From Collimonas sp. UBA1456 (lineage in GTDB: Bacteria > Pseudomonadota > Gammaproteobacteria > Burkholderiales > Burkholderiaceae_D): 9,560 nucleotides of DNA. The DNA lies in NCBI GenBank assembly GCA_002325825.1, contig DCSW01000076.1, positions 1-9,560 of the forward strand. The letters are read 5' to 3'. Positions 1 through 5,715 of this stretch are shown here, piece by piece. The notes beneath the pieces were generated by a model that was not told the DNA's origin, did no database searches, and worked only from the letters and a program-made list of their open reading frames with translations. Position numbers and translations under genes: made by a program. Numbering within the stretch: position 1 is the first letter of the stretch; the number at the start of each line of letters is the position of its first letter.

Positions 1-191
1 CAGTGGCGCACCGAAAGTTGTTTCTCAGTGACGAATTGGTCGTGAAGGTTATTTATCTGGCCATCTCGCAAGCCGCGAAGAAATGGACCATACCGATCTA
101 GAATTGGCGCATGGCCTTAAATCGCTTTATGATCAAAGTCGAAGTACGTATTCAAAAGTACGACCCTTGTAGCGATAGTAGATATGAATGA
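1..191 (+). mobile_element. IS256-family transposase C-terminal remnant, degraded
   Basis: In the frame that includes positions 21-23, the translation reads FLSDELVVKVIYLAISQAAK followed by KWTIPI, a stop at 99-101, then NWRMALNRFMI. This matches the conserved C-terminal end of IS256/mutator-type DDE transposases, whose usual pattern is a leucine-rich helix, then KKWTMPIRNW and ALNRF. The in-frame TAG stands exactly where the family normally has Arg (PIRNW), so the copy is inactive. The frame continues to a TGA at 189-191. The rest of the element lies beyond the left edge, so I cannot say whether a longer ORF with the DDE residues survives there. No terminal inverted repeat was recognised. 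The family call is from memory of the motif and is fairly secure; the exact boundaries are not. Confidence 0.7.
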
Positions 192-373
192 TCGCCAGAG
201 TCGCAGCGTGCGCTGCTGACGCTGATTTCATGCGCTTGGACTGCGCCGTATTTTCTCCTACTCTTGTAGAGCGAGGCCGAACTCATTCCATGCTCACGGC
301 AAAGCTATGGCACTGGCGTGCCAGCCTCGGCCTGTATCAAGATGTTGATGATTTTATTTTCGATAGAGCGTGA
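188..373 (+). CDS. Unrecognised 61-codon ORF, doubtful
   Basis: This is an ATG-to-TGA open frame of 61 codons lying immediately after the transposase remnant. I do not recognise the product. It is rich in Ala, Arg and Asp, with a C-terminal stretch containing WHWRASLGLYQDVDDFIF. No signal peptide or membrane segment is evident, and no clear Shine-Dalgarno precedes the ATG. Base composition here is close to that of the coding regions, unlike the AT-rich DNA that follows, so it may be a fragment of a former gene on a mobile element. A chance ORF is equally possible. Confidence 0.15.
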   Translation: MIARVAACAADADFMRLDCAVFSPTLVERGRTHSMLTAKLWHWRASLGLYQDVDDFIFDRA

Positions 374-565
374 GGTCTTCATGTAAAAATTTCTTAAAAT
401 CGTATTCAAGAAGATTCTACTTTTAACTGATTATTTTTTGTAGAAGAATGACCTTGCAATAAATAATTATGTTGAAAAATACGGCAATCGAAGTTGTCAT
501 TATGCAACATTATATCATACAGGCGAACCATGCCCTATGTGTAGGCGTACTAATTTTGGCAAATC

Positions 566-754
566 TTGGTTGTATCGTTTGGGACATCTCTGTCAGTCAT
601 ATACGTCAATTTGTGGGTTCCACAATTTGATTTATCTGAAGAAAAAGTGGCCGTGAGTGCAGCCTCTATCTATCGGCTTTTGAGATTAACTAACGGTGTC
701 TTGGTCAATGAAACCGGTCAACTTTTTATGCAACGGTTAAACCATAAAAATTGA
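566..754 (+). pseudogene. Possible LysR-type regulator N-terminal fragment
   Basis: The 62-codon frame contains EEKVAVSAASIYRLL followed shortly by NETGQLFMQRL. The first piece resembles the recognition helix of LysR-type winged-helix domains (AAEKLxVSAASISRLI). The second resembles the end of that domain (LTETGQLFxxR). The roughly 25 residues that normally separate them (RLExxLGxxLLNRTTR) are shortened to about nine, so the DNA-binding domain looks internally deleted. There is no effector-binding domain. It is short, lacks a clear ribosome site and lies in AT-rich decayed DNA. The resemblance is suggestive only; a chance ORF cannot be excluded. Confidence 0.3.
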
Positions 755-834
755 TTCCTTGACTGCGTGCAACTTGCCGGATTACAAATACTTTTTGTCA
801 TTTTCAGATAATCTGGGGACGATTCTGTTTTGAT

Positions 835-849
835 TCACAATTATTGTGA
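835..849. repeat. 15-bp palindrome (operator-like)
   Basis: The sequence TCACAATTATTGTGA has perfect 7-bp arms around one central base. It lies in the non-coding DNA between the putative regulator fragment and the tRNA. Its form suits a dimeric DNA-binding protein, but no promoter or intact target gene is adjacent. It is not followed by a T-run, so it is not an intrinsic terminator. Confidence 0.35.
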
Positions 850-981
850 GCCAAAAACATCATCAAATGCAAGTGCAGGTGATTTGAAACGCGAGTCGTT
901 ACACCTAACAAAAAAAATCCGTAATCTCATATATGAAAGTGCGAGTTTTTGAGCTTTTTTGAACCGCCAGAAGCGTGTTCT

Positions 982-1075
982 TGGCGGAGACGGTGGGAGT
1001 CGAACCCACGATACAGGTTTAAGCCCATATGCTTCCTTAGCAGGGAAGTGCCTTCGACCACTCGGCCACGTCTCC
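982..1075 (-). tRNA. tRNA-Ser, anticodon GCT (GCU), with encoded CCA
   Basis: On the minus strand the 7-bp acceptor stem GGAGACG (5' end at 1075) pairs with CGTCTCC, followed by discriminator G and an encoded CCA at 984-982. The T-arm contains GTTCGA flanked by GTGG and CCAC. The anticodon stem CTTCC/GGAAG encloses the loop CTGCTAA, giving anticodon GCT, which reads AGC and AGU serine codons. The extended variable arm of about 20 nt is typical of class II serine tRNAs. It lies 96 bp downstream of lysC on the same strand and has its own strong promoter candidate. The DNA beyond its 3' end is decayed and carries a transposase remnant, fitting use as an integration target. Confidence 0.97.
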
Positions 1076-1118
1076 ACACTTAAAACGGCATTAGAACTGC
1101 ACCGCTGTGAGGTCACGC

Positions 1119-1147
1119 ATAATAACTTTTCATACGGATTTGGTCAA
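1119..1147 (-). promoter_or_regulatory. Sigma70-type promoter for tRNA-Ser
   Basis: On the minus strand, TTGACC (1147-1142) is separated by exactly 17 bases from TATTAT (1124-1119). Each hexamer matches the sigma70 consensus at five of six positions. The bases after the -10 box (GCGTGACC) are GC-rich, as in discriminators of stable-RNA promoters under stringent control. Transcription would begin near 1112-1111 and give a 5' leader of about 36 nt before the tRNA. Its place in the short lysC-tRNA gap supports the call. Confidence 0.65.
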
Positions 1148-1149
1148 TA

Positions 1150-1178
1150 AAAGTATGCCTAAAAATCTAAATTAGGCA
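1150..1178 (-). terminator. Weak intrinsic terminator candidate after lysC
   Basis: On the minus strand, TGCCTAA (1178-1172) and TTAGGCA (1162-1156) form a 7-bp stem with a 9-nt loop, followed by TACTTTTATT. The left arm includes the lysC stop codon. The stem has only three G-C pairs and the T-tract is interrupted, so it is at best a weak terminator. The tRNA promoter -35 box follows directly, which would make sense if lysC transcription stops here. Confidence 0.4.
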
Positions 1179-1654
1179 CTTTCCAGGCCAAAAGCCTTGT
1201 GCAACGAACGCACAGCCAATTCCATGTACTTTTCATCAATTAGCACCGAAATCTTGATTTCAGAGGTCGAGATCATCTGAATATTGATGCCCTCTGCAGA
1301 CAAAGTACGGAACATTTTCGAAGCGATGCCGACATGGCTGCGCATACCCACGCCAACCACGGAAACCTTCGATACCTTGGCATCGCCGGTGATGTTGGTA
1401 GCACCAATATGCGCCTTGACCTTTTCGTTCAGTACACCCATTGCCTTAGAATATTCTCCACACGGCACGGTAAAGGTGAAATCTGTTTTACCGTCGACCG
1501 ACTGATTCTGGATGATCATGTCGACTTCGATATTGGCGTCGGCAACCGCGCCGAGAATCTGGTACGCAATGCCCGGACGATCCGGCACGCCGAGTACGGT
1601 GATCTTGGTCTCGTCGCGATTAAATGCGATGCCAGTAATGGTGGCTTGTTCCAT
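1172..1654 (-). CDS. Putative internal-start beta subunit of aspartokinase (two ACT domains)
   Basis: Codon 257 of lysC is an ATG (1654) preceded by GAGGAAGG at 1669-1662 with a 7-nt spacer, a better ribosome site than that of lysC itself. Translation from it would give a 160-residue protein starting MEQATITGIAF and consisting only of the two ACT domains. Corynebacterium glutamicum and Bacillus subtilis aspartokinase II are known to make such a beta subunit from an internal, in-frame start at the equivalent position, forming alpha2beta2 enzymes regulated at the alpha/beta ACT interface. The position and ribosome site are visible here; that the product is actually made is inference. The purine-rich stretch encodes EEG and could be coincidental. 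Confidence 0.5.
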   Translation of the reverse strand: MEQATITGIAFNRDETKITVLGVPDRPGIAYQILGAVADANIEVDMIIQNQSVDGKTDFTFTVPCGEYSKAMGVLNEKVKAHIGATNITGDAKVSKVSVVGVGMRSHVGIASKMFRTLSAEGINIQMISTSEIKISVLIDEKYMELAVRSLHKAFGLESA

Positions 1655-2422
1655 TTTGGTGCCTTCCTCAAACGAAATCAAAGTGCCGGAAACGGTTTCT
1701 TCTTCCAGCGGTATCAAGGGGTGGGTCAGCGATGACAGCACGCGAGTCAGCATCTTGTAGTTGCCGGCGAATTCGACGGAGCGAATCTGCAGCACTTTCG
1801 ATCCCAGGGATGCCATCTCGAGCATTTCTTCACAGGTCACGGTTTTCAGCCGACGCGCATCCGACACCACACGCGGATCGGTGGTGTAGACGCCGTCGAC
1901 ATCGCTATAGATCAAGCATTCCGACGCCTGTAGCGCGGCGGCGACCGCTACTGCTGAGGTATCAGAACCGCCACGCCCCAGAGTTGTGATATTGCCAAGT
2001 TCATTGACGCCCTGGAATCCGGTAATGATGACTACTTTACCCGCATCCAAATCTTTTCGTACCTTGACGTCATCAATCGAGCGAATCCGTGCTTTGGTAT
2101 GGGCCGAGTCGGTGTTGATCGGAACTTGCCAGGCCGCATAAGAAACAGCTTTCTTGCCGATTGCTTGCAATGCCATTGCCAACAATGCTACCGAAACTTG
2201 CTCACCGGTCGAGGCCAGCATGTCAAGTTCGCGTGGATCGGGTTGGTCGCTAATTTCTTTGGCCAGATCTAATAAGCGGTTGGTTTCACCAGACATAGCG
2301 GAGGGCACCACGACGATTTTGTGGCCAGCGTCATGCCACTTGGCGACGCGCTTGGCGACATTCTTGATGCGCTCTGTCGAGCCCATCGAAGTGCCGCCGT
2401 ATTTATGAACGAATAAAGCCAT
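1172..2422 (-). CDS. lysC: Aspartokinase (aspartate kinase), 416 aa
   Basis: Phosphorylates L-aspartate with ATP to 4-phospho-aspartate, the first step towards lysine/diaminopimelate, threonine and methionine, in the cytoplasm. The N-terminal kinase domain (about residues 1-250) shows KYGGTSMG at 7-14, the STGEQ region at 71-75, GRGGSDT at 149-155 and SDVDGVYTTDPR at 173-184. Two C-terminal ACT domains (about 262-335 and 350-412) bind amino-acid effectors; VPDRPG at 279-284 is typical of the first. Length and layout fit monofunctional lysine/threonine-sensitive aspartokinases. I chose the ATG at 2422 because the family begins MALFVHKYGGTS. An in-frame ATG at 2470 would add 16 unconserved residues and lies near or upstream of the proposed transcription start. 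No Shine-Dalgarno precedes 2422. Met257 may be an internal start (see the separate entry). Confidence 0.97.
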   Translation of the reverse strand: MALFVHKYGGTSMGSTERIKNVAKRVAKWHDAGHKIVVVPSAMSGETNRLLDLAKEISDQPDPRELDMLASTGEQVSVALLAMALQAIGKKAVSYAAWQVPINTDSAHTKARIRSIDDVKVRKDLDAGKVVIITGFQGVNELGNITTLGRGGSDTSAVAVAAALQASECLIYSDVDGVYTTDPRVVSDARRLKTVTCEEMLEMASLGSKVLQIRSVEFAGNYKMLTRVLSSLTHPLIPLEEETVSGTLISFEEGTKMEQATITGIAFNRDETKITVLGVPDRPGIAYQILGAVADANIEVDMIIQNQSVDGKTDFTFTVPCGEYSKAMGVLNEKVKAHIGATNITGDAKVSKVSVVGVGMRSHVGIASKMFRTLSAEGINIQMISTSEIKISVLIDEKYMELAVRSLHKAFGLESA

Positions 2423-2471
2423 AGAGAGTGATAAGTGGATGCAGTGCAGGGTAAACAAAAATTGCCCCATA

Positions 2472-2500
2472 AATGTACCCCCATCAGCCCCTCATGACAA
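2472..2500 (-). promoter_or_regulatory. Candidate sigma70 promoter for lysC
   Basis: On the minus strand, TTGTCA (2500-2495) lies 17 bases before TACATT (2477-2472), matching the consensus at five and four of six positions. Initiation would fall near 2465, about 43 nt before the lysC ATG at 2422 and at or after the alternative ATG at 2470. This supports the shorter reading of lysC and its transcription separately from tilS. The spacer is unusually G-rich. The call is by eye only. Confidence 0.4.
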
Positions 2501-2542
2501 GTAGGTTACCAAGCCAATTGCGCACATCTTCTGCATAAACGT

Positions 2543-3973
2543 TTAACGCAGAACATCTTTTTTGAATGGCCACAGATCAGCTTGCCAACGCAGGCTGATC
2601 TGTGGCCCGGGGCTTGTCGCCAGACAGTGACAATCGAAACCGATGCCGGCGGCAAACAGAATCTGCTTGCTACTGCTCACCAAGGGTAAGCGATCGCGCT
2701 CCCAGGCGGGAATATTGAAGGCTTGATAATGATATTTGAGGCTTTTTGTCGGCCGGTTGAACGCCAGCTTGATACGCTCGCCGCCAGAACGATATTGGAT
2801 TTGCAACGGTTGCTCACGCAACCAGGCTACATCGATGCCCCGCTCAGTCGAATCAAAATGCATCACGCCATTAAATTCAGCAAAGCGTATTTCGGTTTCA
2901 CCTTTCCAGCGAAAAGTCAGCGGCTTGATCTCGGAGCGATCGGTATCGTCACGCGGCGTCAGAAAAACACGATTCCGGTGGCGGCGGATATGGCAATTGG
3001 GATGTGTCACACACAATTGCGCATCAGCCCTCGCCTCCAGCAATTGCTGCCACATTTCACTGAGCCAGGCGCTGGAAGGCATGCGCAAGCCATGCAGGCC
3101 AAACCAATAGCGCAGTAGATTATCGATACGCTCAGCACTCAACTGACGCAATCGCTCCAGATCGATACAGTTGCCATCGGCACAAACGGCCATGTCTTGC
3201 GTCGCCAGCTCGACCAGCAAGCGCTGGGTTGATTGCATGTGCCCCGCACTGCGCGAAAAACGCTTCTGAAAACCGGGAAAATATCGCGCCATCACCGCCA
3301 TCACCTGCTGACGCAACGCATTGCGCGCATAGCGCGGATCCTGGTTCGATTCATCCTCAGCGTAAGCAAGCTGCTCTGCGGCGGCATAGCTTTCCAGCGC
3401 CGCGCGCGACACACTCAACAACGGCCGTGCCATCAACAGGTCGGCATGACCGAGCAGGTCTGGCGCTGTGTTCCAGCTATCCATACCGGATAGACCTGCG
3501 ACGCCGGAGCCGCGCAATAATTGCAGCAGCACGGTTTCAGCCTGATCGTCCAAGTGATGAGCGGTCCACAGCAAGGGAATCTGGTGGTTGGCGCACAACT
3601 CCCCCAGCGCCGCATAGCGGCCAATACGGGCGGCTTCTTCGACGCCGCTCTTGTCGCCATCCAACAGAACGACCCGACGACTATCGAAAGTAACGCCCAG
3701 CGCCGCGCATTGTTCGGCGCAATGCGCCAGCCAACTATCCGCGTTGGGACTGAGACCATGATGTACGTGAAACGCGAATAAGGTGATGCTGCGGGCAGTG
3801 GCATGGCGCGTGGCAGCATGCAGCAGGACCGTCGAATCTAGTCCGCCGCTATAGGCAATCGCCAGTCGCGATAGCGACGGGATAGTTTGCGCCGCAATGT
3901 CTGCTAGCGCGTTTTCTACGTACTCGGAGATACTTTTTGTTGTCTGAATATTTTTTGACACGCTTATCGACAC
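2543..3973 (-). CDS. tilS: tRNA(Ile)-lysidine synthetase, 476 aa
   Basis: Modifies C34 of the CAU-anticodon tRNA-Ile to lysidine using ATP and lysine, so that it reads AUA and is charged with Ile; an essential cytoplasmic enzyme. The PP-loop SGGLDS is at residues 42-47, followed by the family motifs HHGLS (71-75), AHHLDDQAET (138-147), RGSG (154-157), RPLL (183-186) and DESNQDPRYARNALR (207-221). The C-terminal domain includes RSGGE and IPAWERDRLPLV, typical of full-length proteobacterial TilS. The start is GTG at 3973, two bases after the accA stop. An ATG overlapping it (3975) is in another frame and ends after three codons. Such tight spacing suggests co-transcription and translational coupling with accA. 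The last codons overlap a perfect 14-bp inverted repeat. Confidence 0.95.
   Translation of the reverse strand: MSISVSKNIQTTKSISEYVENALADIAAQTIPSLSRLAIAYSGGLDSTVLLHAATRHATARSITLFAFHVHHGLSPNADSWLAHCAEQCAALGVTFDSRRVVLLDGDKSGVEEAARIGRYAALGELCANHQIPLLWTAHHLDDQAETVLLQLLRGSGVAGLSGMDSWNTAPDLLGHADLLMARPLLSVSRAALESYAAAEQLAYAEDESNQDPRYARNALRQQVMAVMARYFPGFQKRFSRSAGHMQSTQRLLVELATQDMAVCADGNCIDLERLRQLSAERIDNLLRYWFGLHGLRMPSSAWLSEMWQQLLEARADAQLCVTHPNCHIRRHRNRVFLTPRDDTDRSEIKPLTFRWKGETEIRFAEFNGVMHFDSTERGIDVAWLREQPLQIQYRSGGERIKLAFNRPTKSLKYHYQAFNIPAWERDRLPLVSSSKQILFAAGIGFDCHCLATSPGPQISLRWQADLWPFKKDVLR
2568..2607. repeat. Perfect 14-bp inverted repeat at the 3' end of tilS
   Basis: GGCCACAGATCAGC (2568-2581) and GCTGATCTGTGGCC (2594-2607) are exact reverse complements separated by 12 bases. 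The RNA hairpin would be very stable and ends about 22 nt before the tilS stop codon. No U-run follows on either strand (the minus strand continues ATTCAAAAAAG), so it is not a standard Rho-independent terminator. The arms encode part of the conserved-looking SLRWQADLW tail of TilS. Confidence 0.85.
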
Positions 3974-3975
3974 AT

Positions 3976-4950
3976 TTACTCTGCGGCGAGCACTTCCTTG
4001 AATTTGCCGTAGCTCATCAATTTTTGATAGCGAGAAGCCAACAGGTCTTTGGTCTTGATGCCCTGGAACTGGCGCAGCGTATCAGCCAACGCACGCTTCA
4101 GTAATGACGCCATCTGCTTTGGATCGCGATGGGCTCCGCCCAATGGCTCGGTGACGATCTTGTCGATCAGGCCCACCGCTTTCAAGCGATGCGCGGTCAG
4201 ACCCAACGCATCAGCCGCATCAGCGGCGCGTTCGGCGGTTTTCCATAAAATCGAAGCGCAGCCTTCCGGCGAAATCACCGAATAGGTTGCATATTGCAGC
4301 ATCAGCACTGCATCGCCGACCGCAATCGCCAGCGCGCCGCCGGAGCCGCCCTCACCGATGATGGTGGCGATCAACGGCACTTTCAGCTCAGCCATCGCGT
4401 ACAGGTTGTGGCCAATGGCCTCCGACTGGCCGCGCTCTTCGGCGTCGATGCCTGGAAATGCGCCTGGGGTGTCGACAAAGGTAAAAATCGGTAGGCCGAA
4501 TTTTTCCGCGATCTTCATCAGCCGCAGCGCCTTACGATAACCTTCCGGTTTCGGCATGCCGAAGTTTCGCAACGCGCGCTCATTGGTGTCACGACCCTTT
4601 TGATGACCGATCACCATGCAGGCCTGGCCGTTGAAGCGCGCCAGACCGCCGACGATCGACTGGTCGTCGGCGTAAGTGCGATCGCCGTGTAATTCATGAA
4701 AATCAGTGAATATTTCATTCACATAGTCCATCGTATATGGGCGCTGCGGATGACGGGAAATCTGAGAAACCTGCCAAGGCGTCAGTTTGGCGTAGATGTC
4801 TTTGGTCAGTTTCTGGCTCTTTTTCGAAAGACGGTCGATGTCTTCCGACGTATCCACTGCGGAATCGTCCTGGACGAAACGCAGTTCTTCAATTTTGGCA
4901 TCTAGCTCGGCAATCGATTGTTCGAATCTGAGAAATGTTGTTTTGCTCAT
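3976..4950 (-). CDS. accA: Acetyl-CoA carboxylase carboxyltransferase subunit alpha, 324 aa
   Basis: With AccD it forms the carboxyltransferase that moves CO2 from biotinyl-AccB to acetyl-CoA, giving malonyl-CoA for fatty-acid synthesis. The N-terminal part (about 1-60) is a charged helical region. The crotonase-like core follows, with RPYTMDYV (70-77), HGDR (88-91), GHQKGRDT (115-122), FVDTPGAFPG (158-167), the oxyanion-type GEGGSGGALAI (199-209) and ISPEGCASILWK (226-237). Length is the usual 315-325 for proteobacteria. The ATG at 4950 has a good Shine-Dalgarno (AAAGGA, about 6 nt upstream). The gene is separated by 110 bp from the upstream glycosylase and sits two bases before tilS, so accA-tilS look like one transcript. 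A small CGCCG/CGGCG hairpin lies at 4970-4983 in the leader. Confidence 0.97.
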   Translation of the reverse strand: MSKTTFLRFEQSIAELDAKIEELRFVQDDSAVDTSEDIDRLSKKSQKLTKDIYAKLTPWQVSQISRHPQRPYTMDYVNEIFTDFHELHGDRTYADDQSIVGGLARFNGQACMVIGHQKGRDTNERALRNFGMPKPEGYRKALRLMKIAEKFGLPIFTFVDTPGAFPGIDAEERGQSEAIGHNLYAMAELKVPLIATIIGEGGSGGALAIAVGDAVLMLQYATYSVISPEGCASILWKTAERAADAADALGLTAHRLKAVGLIDKIVTEPLGGAHRDPKQMASLLKRALADTLRQFQGIKTKDLLASRYQKLMSYGKFKEVLAAE

Positions 4951-5060
4951 GTTATTCCTTTGATTACGCCGCCGTTACCGGCGAGCTAATTCATTGCGGT
5001 GCGGGATGCAACAGTTGTCTCTGCGCTACGAACATTCTTCCTCAATTCATCAATCATGAT

Positions 5061-5711
5061 TCAATATTCTACAGGCACCGGGTCCAGGCTACGCCACAGA
5101 TACCAGGTTGCCACCGTACGCCACGGCTCCCAGTTGGCAGAGACTTCACGCGCATCGCTACGCGAAACCGGCTCGCCGGAGAAATAATTGACGCTAATGC
5201 CTTTAAGTAACCCCTGATCATCCAAAGGCAAAATATTGGGCCGGAGCAAATTAAATATCAGAAACATCTCTGCTGTCCAGCGACCGATGCCGCGAATTCG
5301 AGTCAGATCCGCAATGATTTCCTCGTCTTCCATCTCGATCCATTGATCGGCATGGACCCGTTTTGTCTTGAAATGCTCAGCCAAATCCAGGATATATTCC
5401 GCTTTGCGCTTCGACAAACCACACGCCGCCAATTGGTCCGCACCCGCTTTGAGCACTTGCGCGGGGGTTGATTTCGGGCAGATTAATAGAAATCTTTGCC
5501 ACACAGATTCAACCGCCTTGACTGAAATCTGCTGGTCTACCACGGAACGCGCCAATGTGGTAAATGCCCCGCCCCGACCGATCAGGTGCAGATCGCCAAA
5601 CTGGGGAATCAACTTGCGCATGATACGGTCACGCTTCATCAACTCCATCTTGGCATCCTCCCAATACGAAGGTACGAAAACTTTGGGGTCGACAGCTATC
5701 GTTTTTAGCAT
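5061..5711 (-). CDS. AlkA-like DNA-3-methyladenine glycosylase (HhH-GPD), 216 aa
   Basis: Predicted base-excision repair enzyme that removes alkylated purines from DNA. The helix-hairpin-helix (LTRIRGIGRWTAEMF, residues 136-150) followed by LPLDDQG (161-167) is the HhH-GPD signature. By alignment with the LPDDYL of E. coli AlkA, Asp165 is the likely catalytic aspartate. TTLARSVVDQQISVKA (51-66) is the conserved N-terminal helix of the domain. The AlkA-specific N-terminal domain is absent, so it is shorter than E. coli AlkA (282 aa) and belongs to the compact DNA-3-methyladenine glycosylase 2 type. I chose the ATG at 5711, four bases after the cysS stop. A longer frame from 5771 would overlap cysS by 56 bp and adds an unconserved N-terminus. 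A weak GAAGAG lies 9 nt upstream of 5711. Coupling to cysS is likely; substrate range cannot be read from sequence. Confidence 0.9.
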   Translation of the reverse strand: MLKTIAVDPKVFVPSYWEDAKMELMKRDRIMRKLIPQFGDLHLIGRGGAFTTLARSVVDQQISVKAVESVWQRFLLICPKSTPAQVLKAGADQLAACGLSKRKAEYILDLAEHFKTKRVHADQWIEMEDEEIIADLTRIRGIGRWTAEMFLIFNLLRPNILPLDDQGLLKGISVNYFSGEPVSRSDAREVSANWEPWRTVATWYLWRSLDPVPVEY

Positions 5712-5715
5712 ACGG

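Larger units (their letters stand above)
374..981. other. AT-rich, gene-poor region with decayed sequence
   Basis: This stretch of about 600 bases between the left-edge remnants and the tRNA has no convincing intact gene. It is visibly more AT-rich than the housekeeping genes to its right. It contains a possible LysR-type regulator fragment (about 566-754), a 15-bp palindrome (835-849) and an A8 run (910-917). Nothing else could be identified on either strand. It probably represents eroded accessory DNA lying downstream of the tRNA gene. Confidence 0.6.

Noticed and set aside
415..445. TTCTAC/GTAGAA inverted repeat with a 19-base loop
   Set aside because: Only six base pairs in AT-rich DNA and a long loop; expected by chance.
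909..990. Intrinsic terminator for the tRNA-Ser transcript
   Set aside because: CCGCCA (964-969) and TGGCGG (982-987) can pair but overlap the tRNA 3' end and are followed by A's, not T's, on the minus strand; the later T8 (plus 917-910) has no GC-rich stem before it.
841..1116. 91-codon minus-strand ORF and a 63-codon plus-strand ORF (959-1150)
   Set aside because: Both run across the tRNA-Ser gene and show the tRNA-derived peptide typical of spurious annotation (GDGGSRTHDTGL on the plus strand).
1172..2470. Longer lysC reading from the ATG at 2470
   Set aside because: Adds 16 residues not typical of the family and would start at or before the proposed transcription start; the MALFVHKYGGTS start at 2422 is conventional.
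3229..3693. 154-codon plus-strand ORF antisense to tilS
   Set aside because: It lies wholly inside tilS, whose frame carries all family motifs; the antisense product is low-complexity and unlike any known family.
4970..4983. CGCCG/CGGCG hairpin in the accA leader as a regulatory element
   Set aside because: Five base pairs only and no promoter, riboswitch fold or U-tract around it; not enough to call.
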